Origin: Chloroflexota bacterium
GTDB lineage: Bacteria; Chloroflexota; Anaerolineae; Promineifilales; Promineifilaceae
Length of the DNA: 13,246 nt
Direction of reading: 5' to 3'
NCBI GenBank assembly: GCA_008501785.1
Contig: QQUD01000135.1
Span: 1 to 13,246 of the forward strand
Part shown: positions 6,047 through 13,238 of the stretch, in pieces
Numbering within the stretch: position 1 is the stretch's first letter
How the letters are laid out: every line of letters begins with the position of its first letter
The notes under the pieces: generated by a model
Databases searched by the model: none
What the model was told of the DNA's origin: nothing
What the model saw: only the letters and a program-made list of their open reading frames with translations
Made by a program: the position numbers and the translations under genes

Positions 6047-6075
6047 ACTATAGCATTTGGCTTTCCTCTTTTCAA
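6047..6075 (-). promoter_or_regulatory. Promoter of the toroid protein gene, apparently leaderless
   Basis: Minus strand: -35 TTGAAA (6075-6070), a 17-base spacer and -10 TATAGT (6052-6047). The predicted transcript start is near 6040, two bases before the ATG at 6038. A GAGGAAA lies within the spacer upstream of the transcript start, so it cannot be a ribosome site for this gene. Confidence 0.6.
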
Positions 6076-6161
6076 GCATAAGGAAGTTGTAGATAGGCAA
6101 TTGCAAGTAAGATGTGAGGCAATGGTCAATTCAACAAAATTGAAAGGGAATTGAAAATCTT

Positions 6162-6476
6162 ATGAATCATCAGGATCATGTGAATTTAATCAAAGGGCGG
6201 ATTGGCAAACCAGGTGGGATTTGGGCGGACTTTGGGTCTGAAACCGGCGCATTTACTTTTGCCCTGGCAGAGTTGATTGGTCCAACAGGTCAAATCATCT
6301 CAGTTGATAAAGATACTGACAAGGGAAATCGATGGGTACCACATCCTATTTCTTTTCAAACATGGCAGACGATTGCAAGAGACGCCGGGTGTGCCAATAC
6401 GACATTGCTTGCCTCCCGTCCAAGCCGTTTTCTCGGGAAAATCTATGCAGCAATGAGCCTATCACAGAAACAGTAG
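6162..6476 (+). pseudogene. SAM-dependent methyltransferase with a large internal deletion
   Basis: The open frame gives 104 residues. The N-terminal half is a class I methyltransferase start: HVNLIKGRIGKPGGIWADFGSETG carries SAM motif I (residues 21-32), and IISVDKD (45-51) is the acidic strand-2 end that binds the ribose. Directly afterwards comes TDKGNRWVPHPISFQTW and TLLASRPSRFLGKIYAAMSL, which match the C-terminal end of the same family. There the phrase normally follows strand 5, as in a 'vEYdtDrGNrWVPyPlsf' pattern. Roughly 90-100 residues, with strands 3-5, are missing, and the junction is at about 6306-6325. The frame is kept, but the fold cannot be complete, so I call it a decayed gene. 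A weak AAAGGGA site precedes the ATG. Substrate unknown. Confidence 0.72.
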
Positions 6477-6527
6477 AATATAATGAGGATTTGTGGTTGG
6501 TGTCCCATTCGTGCAGCACAATCTGTT

Positions 6528-6543
6528 AGCCGATTAGTCGGCT
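6528..6543 (+). terminator. Small hairpin before the amidase gene, weak terminator candidate
   Basis: A perfect 6-base stem, AGCCGA (6528-6533) with TCGGCT (6538-6543), a 4-base loop, followed by TTGTTAAGGTTTT, which is only moderately T-rich. It could end transcription from the methyltransferase remnant. Confidence 0.35.
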
Positions 6544-6586
6544 TTGTTAAGGTTTTACAAATTTCATAATACCAGGAGAATGGCAA

Positions 6587-7966
6587 ATGAACGCTCTCAT
6601 ATTTGCACCAGTAACAAAAATAGCCGCCGCGATTCGTCAACGAGACGTGTCTGCTGTGGAATTGGTTGAGGCGCATTTGAAACAGATTGGGGTTGTAAAC
6701 TCTGCACTCAATGCCGTTGTTGTTGTCACAGCCGAAGACGCTTTGCGACAGGCCAAGGTTGCGGATGATGCGCTGGCGCAGGGTAAACCTGTTGGACTGT
6801 TGCATGGTGTGCCGATGACCATCAAGGATTCGCTGGATACAGCCGGTGTTGTTTCAACTTGGGGAACGACAGGACGTGCTAAATTTGTGCCAAAAGCAGA
6901 TGCAACGGCCGTTAACCGATTAAAAGCTGCTGGAGCCATTTTGCTGGGTAAAACAAACACGCCTGAGTTGACGTTGAGTTATGAGACGGATAATTTGGTA
7001 TACGGCCGTTCCCACAACCCCTACAACCTCGACCATTCACCAGGAGGCAGCAGCGGTGGAGCCGCCGCTATCATTGCCGCAGGTGGCTCTCCTTTCGACA
7101 TTGGCAGCGATACCGGCGGCAGCATTCGCTTGCCAGCGCACTGCTGCGGCATTGCTGGCCTCAAGCCCACATCTGGGCGTGTGCCGCGCACAGGTCATGC
7201 CATTTCGCACATTGGCTGGCTCAACGCCTTAACCCAGTTGGGGCCAATGGCCCGATTTGTTGAGGATTTGTCCTTCATCTTTCCCATCATTGCCGGTCCT
7301 GACTGGCAAGATACAGCCATCGTTCCCATGCCTTTGGGTGATCCAGATGCAGTTGACCTGCGCGGATTGCGGATTGCTGTGCATACGGATAATGGTATTC
7401 GAGCAGCCATTCAACCGATTGCTGATGTTGTTGGTGCAGCGGCACACTCTTTAGAAACGGCTGGAGCATTTGTCGAAGAGGCGCGTCCATCGGGAATCGA
7501 AGAAACGTTATCGATTTTAAGCCAGTTAATGCGTGGTGCGGATGGCGGTGTTTGGGTACGACGGATTTTGGCTGAGGCGGGTACTCAAGCAGATACGTCA
7601 TCTCTGAATCGTTATCTTGAGATGGAACCGGTTGATGCGGCTCGAATGGTGGACCTGATTGCCCGTTGGGATCGTTTTAAATCCAAAATGCTTGCGTTTA
7701 TGGCAAATTATGATGTGATTCTTTGCCCGGTGAATGCGTATCCGGCACTTCCTCATGGCACATTTGCTGGTGAAAATTATCCCGGGTTTAGCTACACCAT
7801 GAGTTATAATTTAACTGGTTGGCCTGCGGCTGTTGTGCGCTGTGGTACATCACCAGATGGGCTGCCGATTGGGATGCAGGTGGTTGCGCAGCCGTGGCGG
7901 GAAGATGTGGCGTTGGCAGTGGCGAAGTATTTGGAAGGGGTGTTTGGGGGGTGGAAACGGCCCTAA
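6587..7966 (+). CDS. Amidase-signature family hydrolase
   Basis: A 459-residue amidase with the complete Ser-cisSer-Lys triad: Lys80 in PMTIKDSLD, Ser155 in SPGGSSGGAAA, and the nucleophile Ser179 in GSDTGGSIRLP. The 24-residue spacing between the two serines equals that of the family. Such enzymes hydrolyse carboxamides or act in Glu-tRNA amidotransferase (GatA). No gatB or gatC is adjacent and the C-terminus ends in CRCGTSPDGLPIG-type and VAKYLEGVFG motifs usual for stand-alone amidases (the visible text is VRCGTSPDGLPIGMQVV), so a free amidase is more likely. Start: the ATG at 6587 follows AGGAG by eight bases. A possible promoter, TTGTTA (6544) and CATAAT (6565), has a short 15-base spacing. 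The gene carries one AACGGCCGTT and one TACGGCCGTT palindrome and ends in a degenerate copy just before its stop. Confidence 0.92.
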   Translation: MNALIFAPVTKIAAAIRQRDVSAVELVEAHLKQIGVVNSALNAVVVVTAEDALRQAKVADDALAQGKPVGLLHGVPMTIKDSLDTAGVVSTWGTTGRAKFVPKADATAVNRLKAAGAILLGKTNTPELTLSYETDNLVYGRSHNPYNLDHSPGGSSGGAAAIIAAGGSPFDIGSDTGGSIRLPAHCCGIAGLKPTSGRVPRTGHAISHIGWLNALTQLGPMARFVEDLSFIFPIIAGPDWQDTAIVPMPLGDPDAVDLRGLRIAVHTDNGIRAAIQPIADVVGAAAHSLETAGAFVEEARPSGIEETLSILSQLMRGADGGVWVRRILAEAGTQADTSSLNRYLEMEPVDAARMVDLIARWDRFKSKMLAFMANYDVILCPVNAYPALPHGTFAGENYPGFSYTMSYNLTGWPAAVVRCGTSPDGLPIGMQVVAQPWREDVALAVAKYLEGVFGGWKRP

Positions 7967-8046
7967 GATGTTACAATATCTAACATAACAAGCCAGAAGT
8001 TTAAAATCCGAAATATTGATCAGATTCCCAAAAAGAGCAGACAAAT

Positions 8047-10257
8047 ATGAACAATCTATATAACATTGAAACGCTATTCTCTCAACGATTATTTTGTATT
8101 CCAGATTACCAGCGTGGTTATGCTTGGGATCATCAGCAGTGCCAGGAATTTTTGGAGGATTTAGAATTCCTTGAACCGGGCAAAGACCATTTTATGGGGA
8201 CCCTCATTTTACACGCCCAATCCAATCGAAGTGAATATATTATTGACCTTTCTGGCAACTCTTACACGGCATACAATATTGTTGATGGTCAGCAGCGCCT
8301 GACAACAATCGTGATTTTACTCCATGCAATTACTCTATTTATGGGAACAGACTCCAGACAAACAGAATTAGCAAAGGGAGCTAAGCAGAAATATATTGCA
8401 ACCCAAGATAGTAATTACCAACCGCTGGCAAAATTATCACTCAATGAAGACAGTCGTGAATTTTTCCAGCAGGAAGTTTTAGAACAAGGTACATATATTG
8501 GCGGGGCAACAATGCGTTCCCATCAACGGTTGCAACAAGCGAAACTATTTTTTAGAGAGTTTTTGGAACAGCAACAGGAAGAAAGAGATGGAACTGAGTT
8601 TCGAGAGTGGTTGCAATCATTTTTCTTTAAGATAATTCATCGAATAACGCTGATTGTTTATACCGTTGACAGAGAAGCCGATGCAGGCATCATTTTTGAA
8701 ACAATGAACAACAGGGGCAAACCAATCACTGAACTTGAGAAAGTGAAAAATTATCTGCTTTATCTGGCTGGAAAATTGCATCTATCAGGTGAACATCAAT
8801 TAGTTGCGGGCATTAATCAAACTTGGAAGCACATTTTTGAGAACCTGATGTCAGCTAATTTAAGCGGAACGTTTTACGAGGAACAGCTTTTACGTTCCCA
8901 TTGGTTAATGGCATATGATCCAAATCCTCGAAATTGGGAAGGCAGCCGTTCGATTAAACAACAATTTAATCTTCATCAATACCGTGAACAGCATAAAGAA
9001 TTGTTGAGAGACTTGAGGAATTATTTAAACAGCTTACGCCATTCAGTGACTGCATATTGCGATATTTTATATCAGACTCGCATGGGTTCGTTCAGAGATT
9101 TTATTGGACACGCTGCTCATGATTCCATTGTGGCTGAGGCTGGGCGATTGGCTCGTGTTGGTTCACTTGCCAGTTTTATCCCGATGTTGATAGCGGCTCG
9201 CTTGCAGCGCAATTATAGTGGCGATCATTATCTGCTTCTGACTGAATATTGCGAAAAGTATGCGTTTCGTGTTTACCGCTGGCTCCAGTTGCGCTCAAAT
9301 GCTGGACAGACGCGGTTGTTTCGTATGGGATACCAAATTTATCATGGTCAGATGAGCATCGAACAATCAACCCAGCGGTTGCAACAATTGATTCTATCCT
9401 ATGCATCAGACACGCGCTTTGAAAGTGCTTTTGAGAACGAAGCTGGTAATTGGTATCGATGGGGTGGATTGAAATACTTTTTATATGAGTATGAGTCCCA
9501 TCTGGCACAGCTTCGTGGTGTGCCTATGAAAATGCCTTGGGAGGAATTTGCCCGTAAAAAAGATACGATTGAGCATATTTTGCCAGGAACACCAGACGCC
9601 TCCGGTTTTTGGATTGAAAGATTCCCAGACGAGTTGTATGATCACTGGCTGCATGATATTGGGAATTTAGTTTTAACTTACGATAATTCAGCTTTAAGTA
9701 ATCGGCCGTTTTTCACCAATTCTCAAACAAAAGATAAAAAATCATTCTACACCGAGTCTGTTTTGCTGAGCGAGCGCGAAATTTCAACCTATGCTGATTG
9801 GACCGAAGAATCTATTCAAGACCGCCGCAAAAAACTAAAAAAATGGGCGTTGCAACGATGGCATGTTGATCCACCCGTCACTATGCTTGTTGAACAAGAA
9901 GTTTCAGAAAATCCAACATCTGACGATTTTATGCATGTACTTACAAGAAGACCGGTTCCTCGTGGGCAAAAACAACTATACAAAGCACTCTATAATGCAG
10001 GTGACCGCGGTCTGACGAAAGGTGAACTTGTGCGAGTCATGGGACGTCGGGATTGGAAGGATTTGACAGGTGTGTTGGGTGCGCTAGGTCGTCGTGTGAA
10101 TGGAACTTCTGGCTATGGGTATGCAAAAAAGCCAGGGATTGACATGTTATTTATTATCAAGCCGGTTTCTAAAAAATATCGTTATATTCTCAGGCCAGAA
10201 ATGAAGGCTGCACTTGAGCAGTTGAACCCTCCCTGGTTGAATGAAATGGTGAAGTAA
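8047..10257 (+). CDS. DUF262-DUF1524 protein, GmrSD-like type IV restriction enzyme with extra C-terminal domain
   Basis: Single 736-residue polypeptide. The N-terminal DUF262 (GmrS-like, ParB/sulfiredoxin-type NTPase fold) shows IPDYQRGYAW (18-27), IVDGQQRLTT (78-87) and FETMNNRGKPITELEKVKNYLL (217-238). A helical middle region follows. The DUF1524 His-Me finger nuclease shows DTIEHILPG (506-514) with His510, then HDIGNLVLTYDNSALSNRPF (536-555) and the Lys-rich end. In GmrSD enzymes these halves bind nucleotide and cut DNA with modified (for example glucosylated hydroxymethyl) cytosine, so anti-phage defence is the likely role; BrxU and SspE have the same plan. Residues about 635-736 form an additional region that looks like a winged helix (RGLTKGELVRVMGRRDW, then a basic wing). 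The start ATG has only a weak GAGCAG site. No partner methylase lies beside it. Family call strong, target unknown. Confidence 0.88.
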   Translation: MNNLYNIETLFSQRLFCIPDYQRGYAWDHQQCQEFLEDLEFLEPGKDHFMGTLILHAQSNRSEYIIDLSGNSYTAYNIVDGQQRLTTIVILLHAITLFMGTDSRQTELAKGAKQKYIATQDSNYQPLAKLSLNEDSREFFQQEVLEQGTYIGGATMRSHQRLQQAKLFFREFLEQQQEERDGTEFREWLQSFFFKIIHRITLIVYTVDREADAGIIFETMNNRGKPITELEKVKNYLLYLAGKLHLSGEHQLVAGINQTWKHIFENLMSANLSGTFYEEQLLRSHWLMAYDPNPRNWEGSRSIKQQFNLHQYREQHKELLRDLRNYLNSLRHSVTAYCDILYQTRMGSFRDFIGHAAHDSIVAEAGRLARVGSLASFIPMLIAARLQRNYSGDHYLLLTEYCEKYAFRVYRWLQLRSNAGQTRLFRMGYQIYHGQMSIEQSTQRLQQLILSYASDTRFESAFENEAGNWYRWGGLKYFLYEYESHLAQLRGVPMKMPWEEFARKKDTIEHILPGTPDASGFWIERFPDELYDHWLHDIGNLVLTYDNSALSNRPFFTNSQTKDKKSFYTESVLLSEREISTYADWTEESIQDRRKKLKKWALQRWHVDPPVTMLVEQEVSENPTSDDFMHVLTRRPVPRGQKQLYKALYNAGDRGLTKGELVRVMGRRDWKDLTGVLGALGRRVNGTSGYGYAKKPGIDMLFIIKPVSKKYRYILRPEMKAALEQLNPPWLNEMVK

Positions 10258-10296
10258 AGGGTAAACTCTAATAGCCTGTTTGGGTATTTTGTTGCG

Positions 10297-10326
10297 ATAC
10301 CAATTTTCTTGTTATGGTATTATTTT
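10297..10326 (+). terminator. Weak terminator candidate after the GmrSD-like gene
   Basis: ATACCA (10297-10302) pairs with TGGTAT (10315-10320) around a T-rich 12-base loop, followed by TATTTT. The stem is short, so termination would be weak. It lies 40 bases after the stop. Confidence 0.3.
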
Positions 10327-10361
10327 AAATTGTAGCTGGTAATGGCAACTTACCCTCGGCT

Positions 10362-10535
10362 CTAAAATCGGCAACAAATTTTGAGACCGCACATCGGCCG
10401 CCTTTGATCCCTGGGCAATTTGCAGGCTCTAATCCCATCTGCAGCACCAGCGACAGCCAACGCTTTGGCCGCTGCTGCGCCAATACCGATTGCCGCACCG
10501 GTCACAACTGCTACCTTGTTCTTTATCTGACTCAT
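10362..10535 (-). pseudogene. 5' remnant of a short-chain dehydrogenase/reductase gene
   Basis: From the ATG at 10535 the minus strand reads MSQIKNKVAVVTGAAIGIGA and continues AAAKALAVAGA. That is the unmistakable first strand and TGxxxGIG cofactor loop of an SDR Rossmann fold. Homology stops at about residue 31; the frame continues with unrelated residues to a stop at 10362, giving 57 codons against about 250 in the family. The downstream NNAG, Ser-Tyr-Lys catalytic and C-terminal parts are not found in any frame of the gap up to the GmrSD-like gene. A weak AGGT site precedes the ATG. A 111-base inverted repeat begins 16 bases upstream. It is a broken gene; whether the short ORF is expressed is unknown. 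Confidence 0.75.
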
Positions 10536-10550
10536 TTCGTTACCTGTTTT

Positions 10551-10661
10551 CGGCATGGTTCAATATTAAATGAGTGATCTTGACACGTTTTGGGCGACCA
10601 TAAGGGTCGCCCTCTTTTGCCAAAATCGTAAAGTTGATTTGTCTCATTCTGAACCATGCCG
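10551..10661. repeat. 111-base imperfect inverted repeat (MITE-like or cruciform)
   Basis: The ends are a perfect 12-base inverted pair, CGGCATGGTTCA (10551-10562) and TGAACCATGCCG (10650-10661). Inside them the arms remain alike at intervals (AATGAG, ACGnTTTTGG), and the centre is a perfect GGGCGACC/GGTCGCCC hairpin. I see no convincing target-site duplication. It lies immediately upstream of the truncated SDR gene. Confidence 0.65.
10592..10612 (+). terminator. GC-rich hairpin at the centre of the inverted repeat
   Basis: GGGCGACC (10592-10599) pairs perfectly with GGTCGCCC (10605-10612) around ATAAG. On the plus strand TCTTTT follows, so it could act as a weak terminator in that direction; on the minus strand AAAACGTG follows, without T-tract. 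Confidence 0.4.
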
Positions 10662-10944
10662 TAATTGCGTTTGTCTGAGCTGGTATGCATCAAACGGAAA
10701 GCTGTCAAAAATTGAAAGGAATCTCCCAAAATTTTAGTTTTATGTGTTGAGCTACGTGTTTTTCCCTTCATTCCTGATAAAATCAGGCGGAATGCAGCAA
10801 AGATAAGTTTTGCATGCTGCCCGCATATTTCCACCTATTGCACCACGCAGCACATTAGAAACAAAATTAGCTAATTTGTCTGCCAGCTGCCTATTAAATG
10901 GCTGACCAGCAAATGTTGCGAAAATACCAAGGAGATTTTACAAA
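10662..10944. other. Intergenic remainder before gpmI, no supported gene
   Basis: Together with 10258-10361 this makes up the rest of the 687-base gap. A minus-strand open frame (10834-10532, 100 codons) covers it, but it runs through the inverted repeat into the SDR start, has no recognisable motif and no ribosome site. I see no clear promoter for gpmI; its ribosome site lies at the right end. Confidence 0.5.
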
Positions 10945-12483
10945 ATGAGTGCATACAAACCCGTGGCCCTGATTATTCTGGATGGCTGGGGCATACGCGG
11001 AAAGAAAGAAGGCAATGCGGTATTGCTGGGGAATACGCCCAATTACGACAAATGGACGAGCGAATTGGAACGCTCTGTTTTAGATGCTTCCGGTGAAGCG
11101 GTGGGTTTGCCAGATGGTCAGATGGGGAATTCAGAAGTTGGCCATCTGAATTTAGGTGCTGGACGTGTTGTATATCAAGATTTGACCCGCATTAATTTGG
11201 CGATTAGGGATGGGTCTTTTAATCAAGTGCCTTTGTTGGTTGATGCCGTTGACAAAGTGAAAACGAAAAATAGCAAACTGCATGTGATTGGTTTATTTGG
11301 CCCTGGTGGGGTTCACAGCCATGAAGACCACATGTATGCCATTTTTGATATGGCAAATGAGCAAGGTATTGACCCGATTTTGCACATTATCACCGATGGT
11401 CGAGATACACCACCGGAGAGCAGCCGTGATTTCTTGGATCGGTTGGAAGCCTATCAGGAAGAGAAATCGGTGGTTGTGGCGTCGGTTTGCGGTCGCTATT
11501 ACACGATGGATCGGGATAAGCGGTGGCCACGGACGAAGAAGGGGTATGATGTGATTGCCAAGCATGAAGGCGAGGAGGGGGTAACGGCCGTTTCTGCCCG
11601 TGCTGCCATCGAACAATCCCATGCTGATGGTGTGACTGACGAATTCATTTTGCCAGTCGCAATTGACGTCGGCGATAAGGATACCACCATTCAACCCGGC
11701 GACGTTATCGTCTTCTACAACTTCCGTGCGGATCGGATGCGGCAATTAGTGACTGCTTTTGCATTCCCAGAATTTGATGGATTTGAGCATGAGTTCATTG
11801 AAGACCTGACGCTTTTGACAATGACCAACTACTCAGAAAGCTACCCCGTTGATGTGATCTTCCCTGAAGTAGAAATCACGAATGTGTTGGCCGAAGTCGT
11901 AAGCAATGCCGGTTTGCAGCAGTTCCATGCAGCCGAAACTGAAAAATATCCGCACGTCACCTACTTCTTCAACGGTGGCAATGAGACACCTTACGCTAAG
12001 GAAGACCGGCAGATGGCTCAGTCGCCAAAAGTGGCAACGTATGATCTCCAGCCCGAAATGAGCGCATATGAATTGACAGACATCGTTTCCAAGCGCCTAC
12101 AAGAGCATGATGACGATTATATATTGGTCAACTTCGCTAATCCTGACATGGTTGGGCATACGGGCGTACTTGAAGCTGCTATCAAAGCTGTGGAAACGGT
12201 TGACGAATGTGCTGGCAAATTAGTATCAGCAATCACAGCAAAAGGTGGCGTGGCATTGGTTACGGCCGATCACGGGAACTGTGACCGTATGATTGATCAT
12301 AAAACTGGCAATCCACATACATACCACACAACACAACCTGTTCCATTCCTTGTCATTGGCTATGATGGCTACATCAATCTTCGCCCTCGCGGCATATTGG
12401 CTGACGTGGCTCCCACAATCCTGGATTTGATGGGTGTTGAGCAGCCTGCCGAGATGACAGGACAGAGTTTATTGCAGGACTGA
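10945..12483 (+). CDS. gpmI: 2,3-bisphosphoglycerate-independent phosphoglycerate mutase
   Basis: A 512-residue alkaline-phosphatase-superfamily enzyme that interconverts 3- and 2-phosphoglycerate in glycolysis through a phosphoserine, using two Mn ions. All landmarks are present: ILDGWGIR with metal ligand Asp13, the nucleophile Ser63 in QMGNSEVGHLNLGAGR, GGVHSHEDH (121-129), DGRDTPPES (151-159), CGRYYTMDRDKRW, the arginine loop NFRADRMRQ, NPDMVGHTG, and TADHGNCDRM near the C-terminus with PHTYHTTQPVP. Length is normal for the family. AAGGAG lies 11 bases before the ATG. It carries one AACGGCCGTT copy. It is likely transcribed alone or with the following small gene, 69 bases downstream, across an inverted repeat. 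Confidence 0.97.
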   Translation: MSAYKPVALIILDGWGIRGKKEGNAVLLGNTPNYDKWTSELERSVLDASGEAVGLPDGQMGNSEVGHLNLGAGRVVYQDLTRINLAIRDGSFNQVPLLVDAVDKVKTKNSKLHVIGLFGPGGVHSHEDHMYAIFDMANEQGIDPILHIITDGRDTPPESSRDFLDRLEAYQEEKSVVVASVCGRYYTMDRDKRWPRTKKGYDVIAKHEGEEGVTAVSARAAIEQSHADGVTDEFILPVAIDVGDKDTTIQPGDVIVFYNFRADRMRQLVTAFAFPEFDGFEHEFIEDLTLLTMTNYSESYPVDVIFPEVEITNVLAEVVSNAGLQQFHAAETEKYPHVTYFFNGGNETPYAKEDRQMAQSPKVATYDLQPEMSAYELTDIVSKRLQEHDDDYILVNFANPDMVGHTGVLEAAIKAVETVDECAGKLVSAITAKGGVALVTADHGNCDRMIDHKTGNPHTYHTTQPVPFLVIGYDGYINLRPRGILADVAPTILDLMGVEQPAEMTGQSLLQD

Positions 12484-12491
12484 GTTGAAAG

Positions 12492-12531
12492 TGCTGAGGG
12501 CTAAGTTGACGATTTCACTCAGCCTTCAGCA
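12492..12531 (+). repeat. GCTGA-type inverted repeat after gpmI
   Basis: TGCTGAGGGCTAAG (12492-12505) pairs with CTCAGCCTTCAGCA (12518-12531): 14 positions with one G-U and one mismatch, 12-base loop. The right side continues as 7-base CAGCnnT units up to about 12541. There is no T-tract, so it is a repeat or RNA-stabilising hairpin rather than a standard terminator. Its GCTGA core is the one seen in the argC leader repeats. Confidence 0.6.
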
Positions 12532-12552
12532 TTCAGCCCTCAATCCTGATTT

Positions 12553-13095
12553 ATGCTAATGAAAAACGGTGACGCATTTAACGCTTTTTTACAAGAGACG
12601 CAGCAATACTTGGTTGGATTGCAAGTGATTACGTATTACGCTGCTGAGTTACCTTCTGAAATTGATGATCGGTTTGGCACAGTCATAGCCCGTTTTATGG
12701 ATGTTGATGCTGACAAGCGCTCACGTTTTTTGACTGCTCTCAATGAATCGGAGCGGGCGCTTTTTGGTATTTATGGACATCGTGCGGCAACGTTAGCAGC
12801 TCGTCAAGAATCACGTAAAAAACTATTACAAGGATTGGTGGGGATGACGATTGCAAATTACACCATTCCCGAAAAACGGCGTGTGGAAGTTGCTCTGGCG
12901 GTATTTCATCATGTGGCTCGTAAGTTGGAAACGAGTCCAATTGAGCTGTTTGAAGATGCGGCTGTTTTTGCTAATGATGATTTTGCTGCAATTTTACTGG
13001 CATTTTCGCGCAAACCGGATGTGACGCTGCGGGGTTATGGTTGGCGTGAATTGAAAACGCCGGATGGTGTCAAGTACAAATTTGAATGGGGTTGA
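12553..13095 (+). CDS. Hypothetical protein, unrecognised
   Basis: An open frame of 180 codons (177-180 residues depending on start) that I cannot assign. The protein is soluble looking and largely helical. There is no signal peptide, no membrane segment, no cysteine, and no nucleotide or metal motif that I can name. Notable stretches are IARFMDVDADKRSRF (residues about 45-59), IPEKRRVEVALAVFHHVARKLE (about 103-124) and a more sheet-like, basic C-terminus LRGYGWRELKTPDGVKYKFEWG. Start is ambiguous: the ATGs at 12553 and 12559 are both in frame and neither has a Shine-Dalgarno. It follows gpmI by 69 bases on the same strand. The long open frame, sensible composition and absence of a competing frame make it a real gene; function not inferred. 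Confidence 0.75.
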   Translation: MLMKNGDAFNAFLQETQQYLVGLQVITYYAAELPSEIDDRFGTVIARFMDVDADKRSRFLTALNESERALFGIYGHRAATLAARQESRKKLLQGLVGMTIANYTIPEKRRVEVALAVFHHVARKLETSPIELFEDAAVFANDDFAAILLAFSRKPDVTLRGYGWRELKTPDGVKYKFEWG

Positions 13096-13171
13096 TCCTC
13101 AATTAGATTGGTCCAATCTCGATGGAAGTTAAATAAATAATCAGGTAATAGAAAACTACAAAATGTGGCCC

Positions 13172-13238
13172 TGTCATTCCCGCGCAGGCGGGAATCTACT
13201 CGACTACGTCATGGATTCCCGCCTGCGCGGGAATGACA
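13172..13238. repeat. Perfect 25-base inverted repeat of the CATTCCCGC/GCGGGAAT class
   Basis: The left arm (13172-13196) and right arm (13214-13238) are exact reverse complements around a 17-base spacer. Each arm is itself a hairpin, ATTCCCGC-gcag-GCGGGAAT. This is the core of a very widespread GTCATTCCCGC...GCGGGAATC intergenic repeat known from many bacterial phyla. It may act as a transcript end for the upstream gene, but no T-tract follows. Confidence 0.88.

Larger units (their letters stand above)
355..11592. repeat. Dispersed palindrome AACGGCCGTT, seven exact copies
   Basis: Exact decamers lie at 355-364, 2589-2598, 3238-3247, 3448-3457, 4914-4923, 6904-6913 and 11583-11592. The inner octamer ACGGCCGT also occurs at 1033-1040, 2049-2056 and 7002-7009, and near-copies at 3369, 7956 and 9702. 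Chance expectation in 13.2 kb with even base use is about 0.01 decamers and 0.2 octamers. All six coding decamers are read as ACG-GCC-GTT, Thr-Ala-Val, whichever strand the gene is on; one copy is intergenic. Confidence 0.9.

Noticed and set aside
6162..10257. A restriction-modification pair made of the methyltransferase and the GmrSD-like gene
   Set aside because: The methyltransferase remnant resembles small-molecule enzymes, lacks a DNA-methylase catalytic motif such as NPPF or DPPY, and has lost its core. The two genes are separated by an amidase gene.
10532..10834. Minus-strand 100-codon open frame in the gpmI upstream gap
   Set aside because: It crosses the inverted repeat and merges into the SDR start, has no ribosome site and no recognisable motif.
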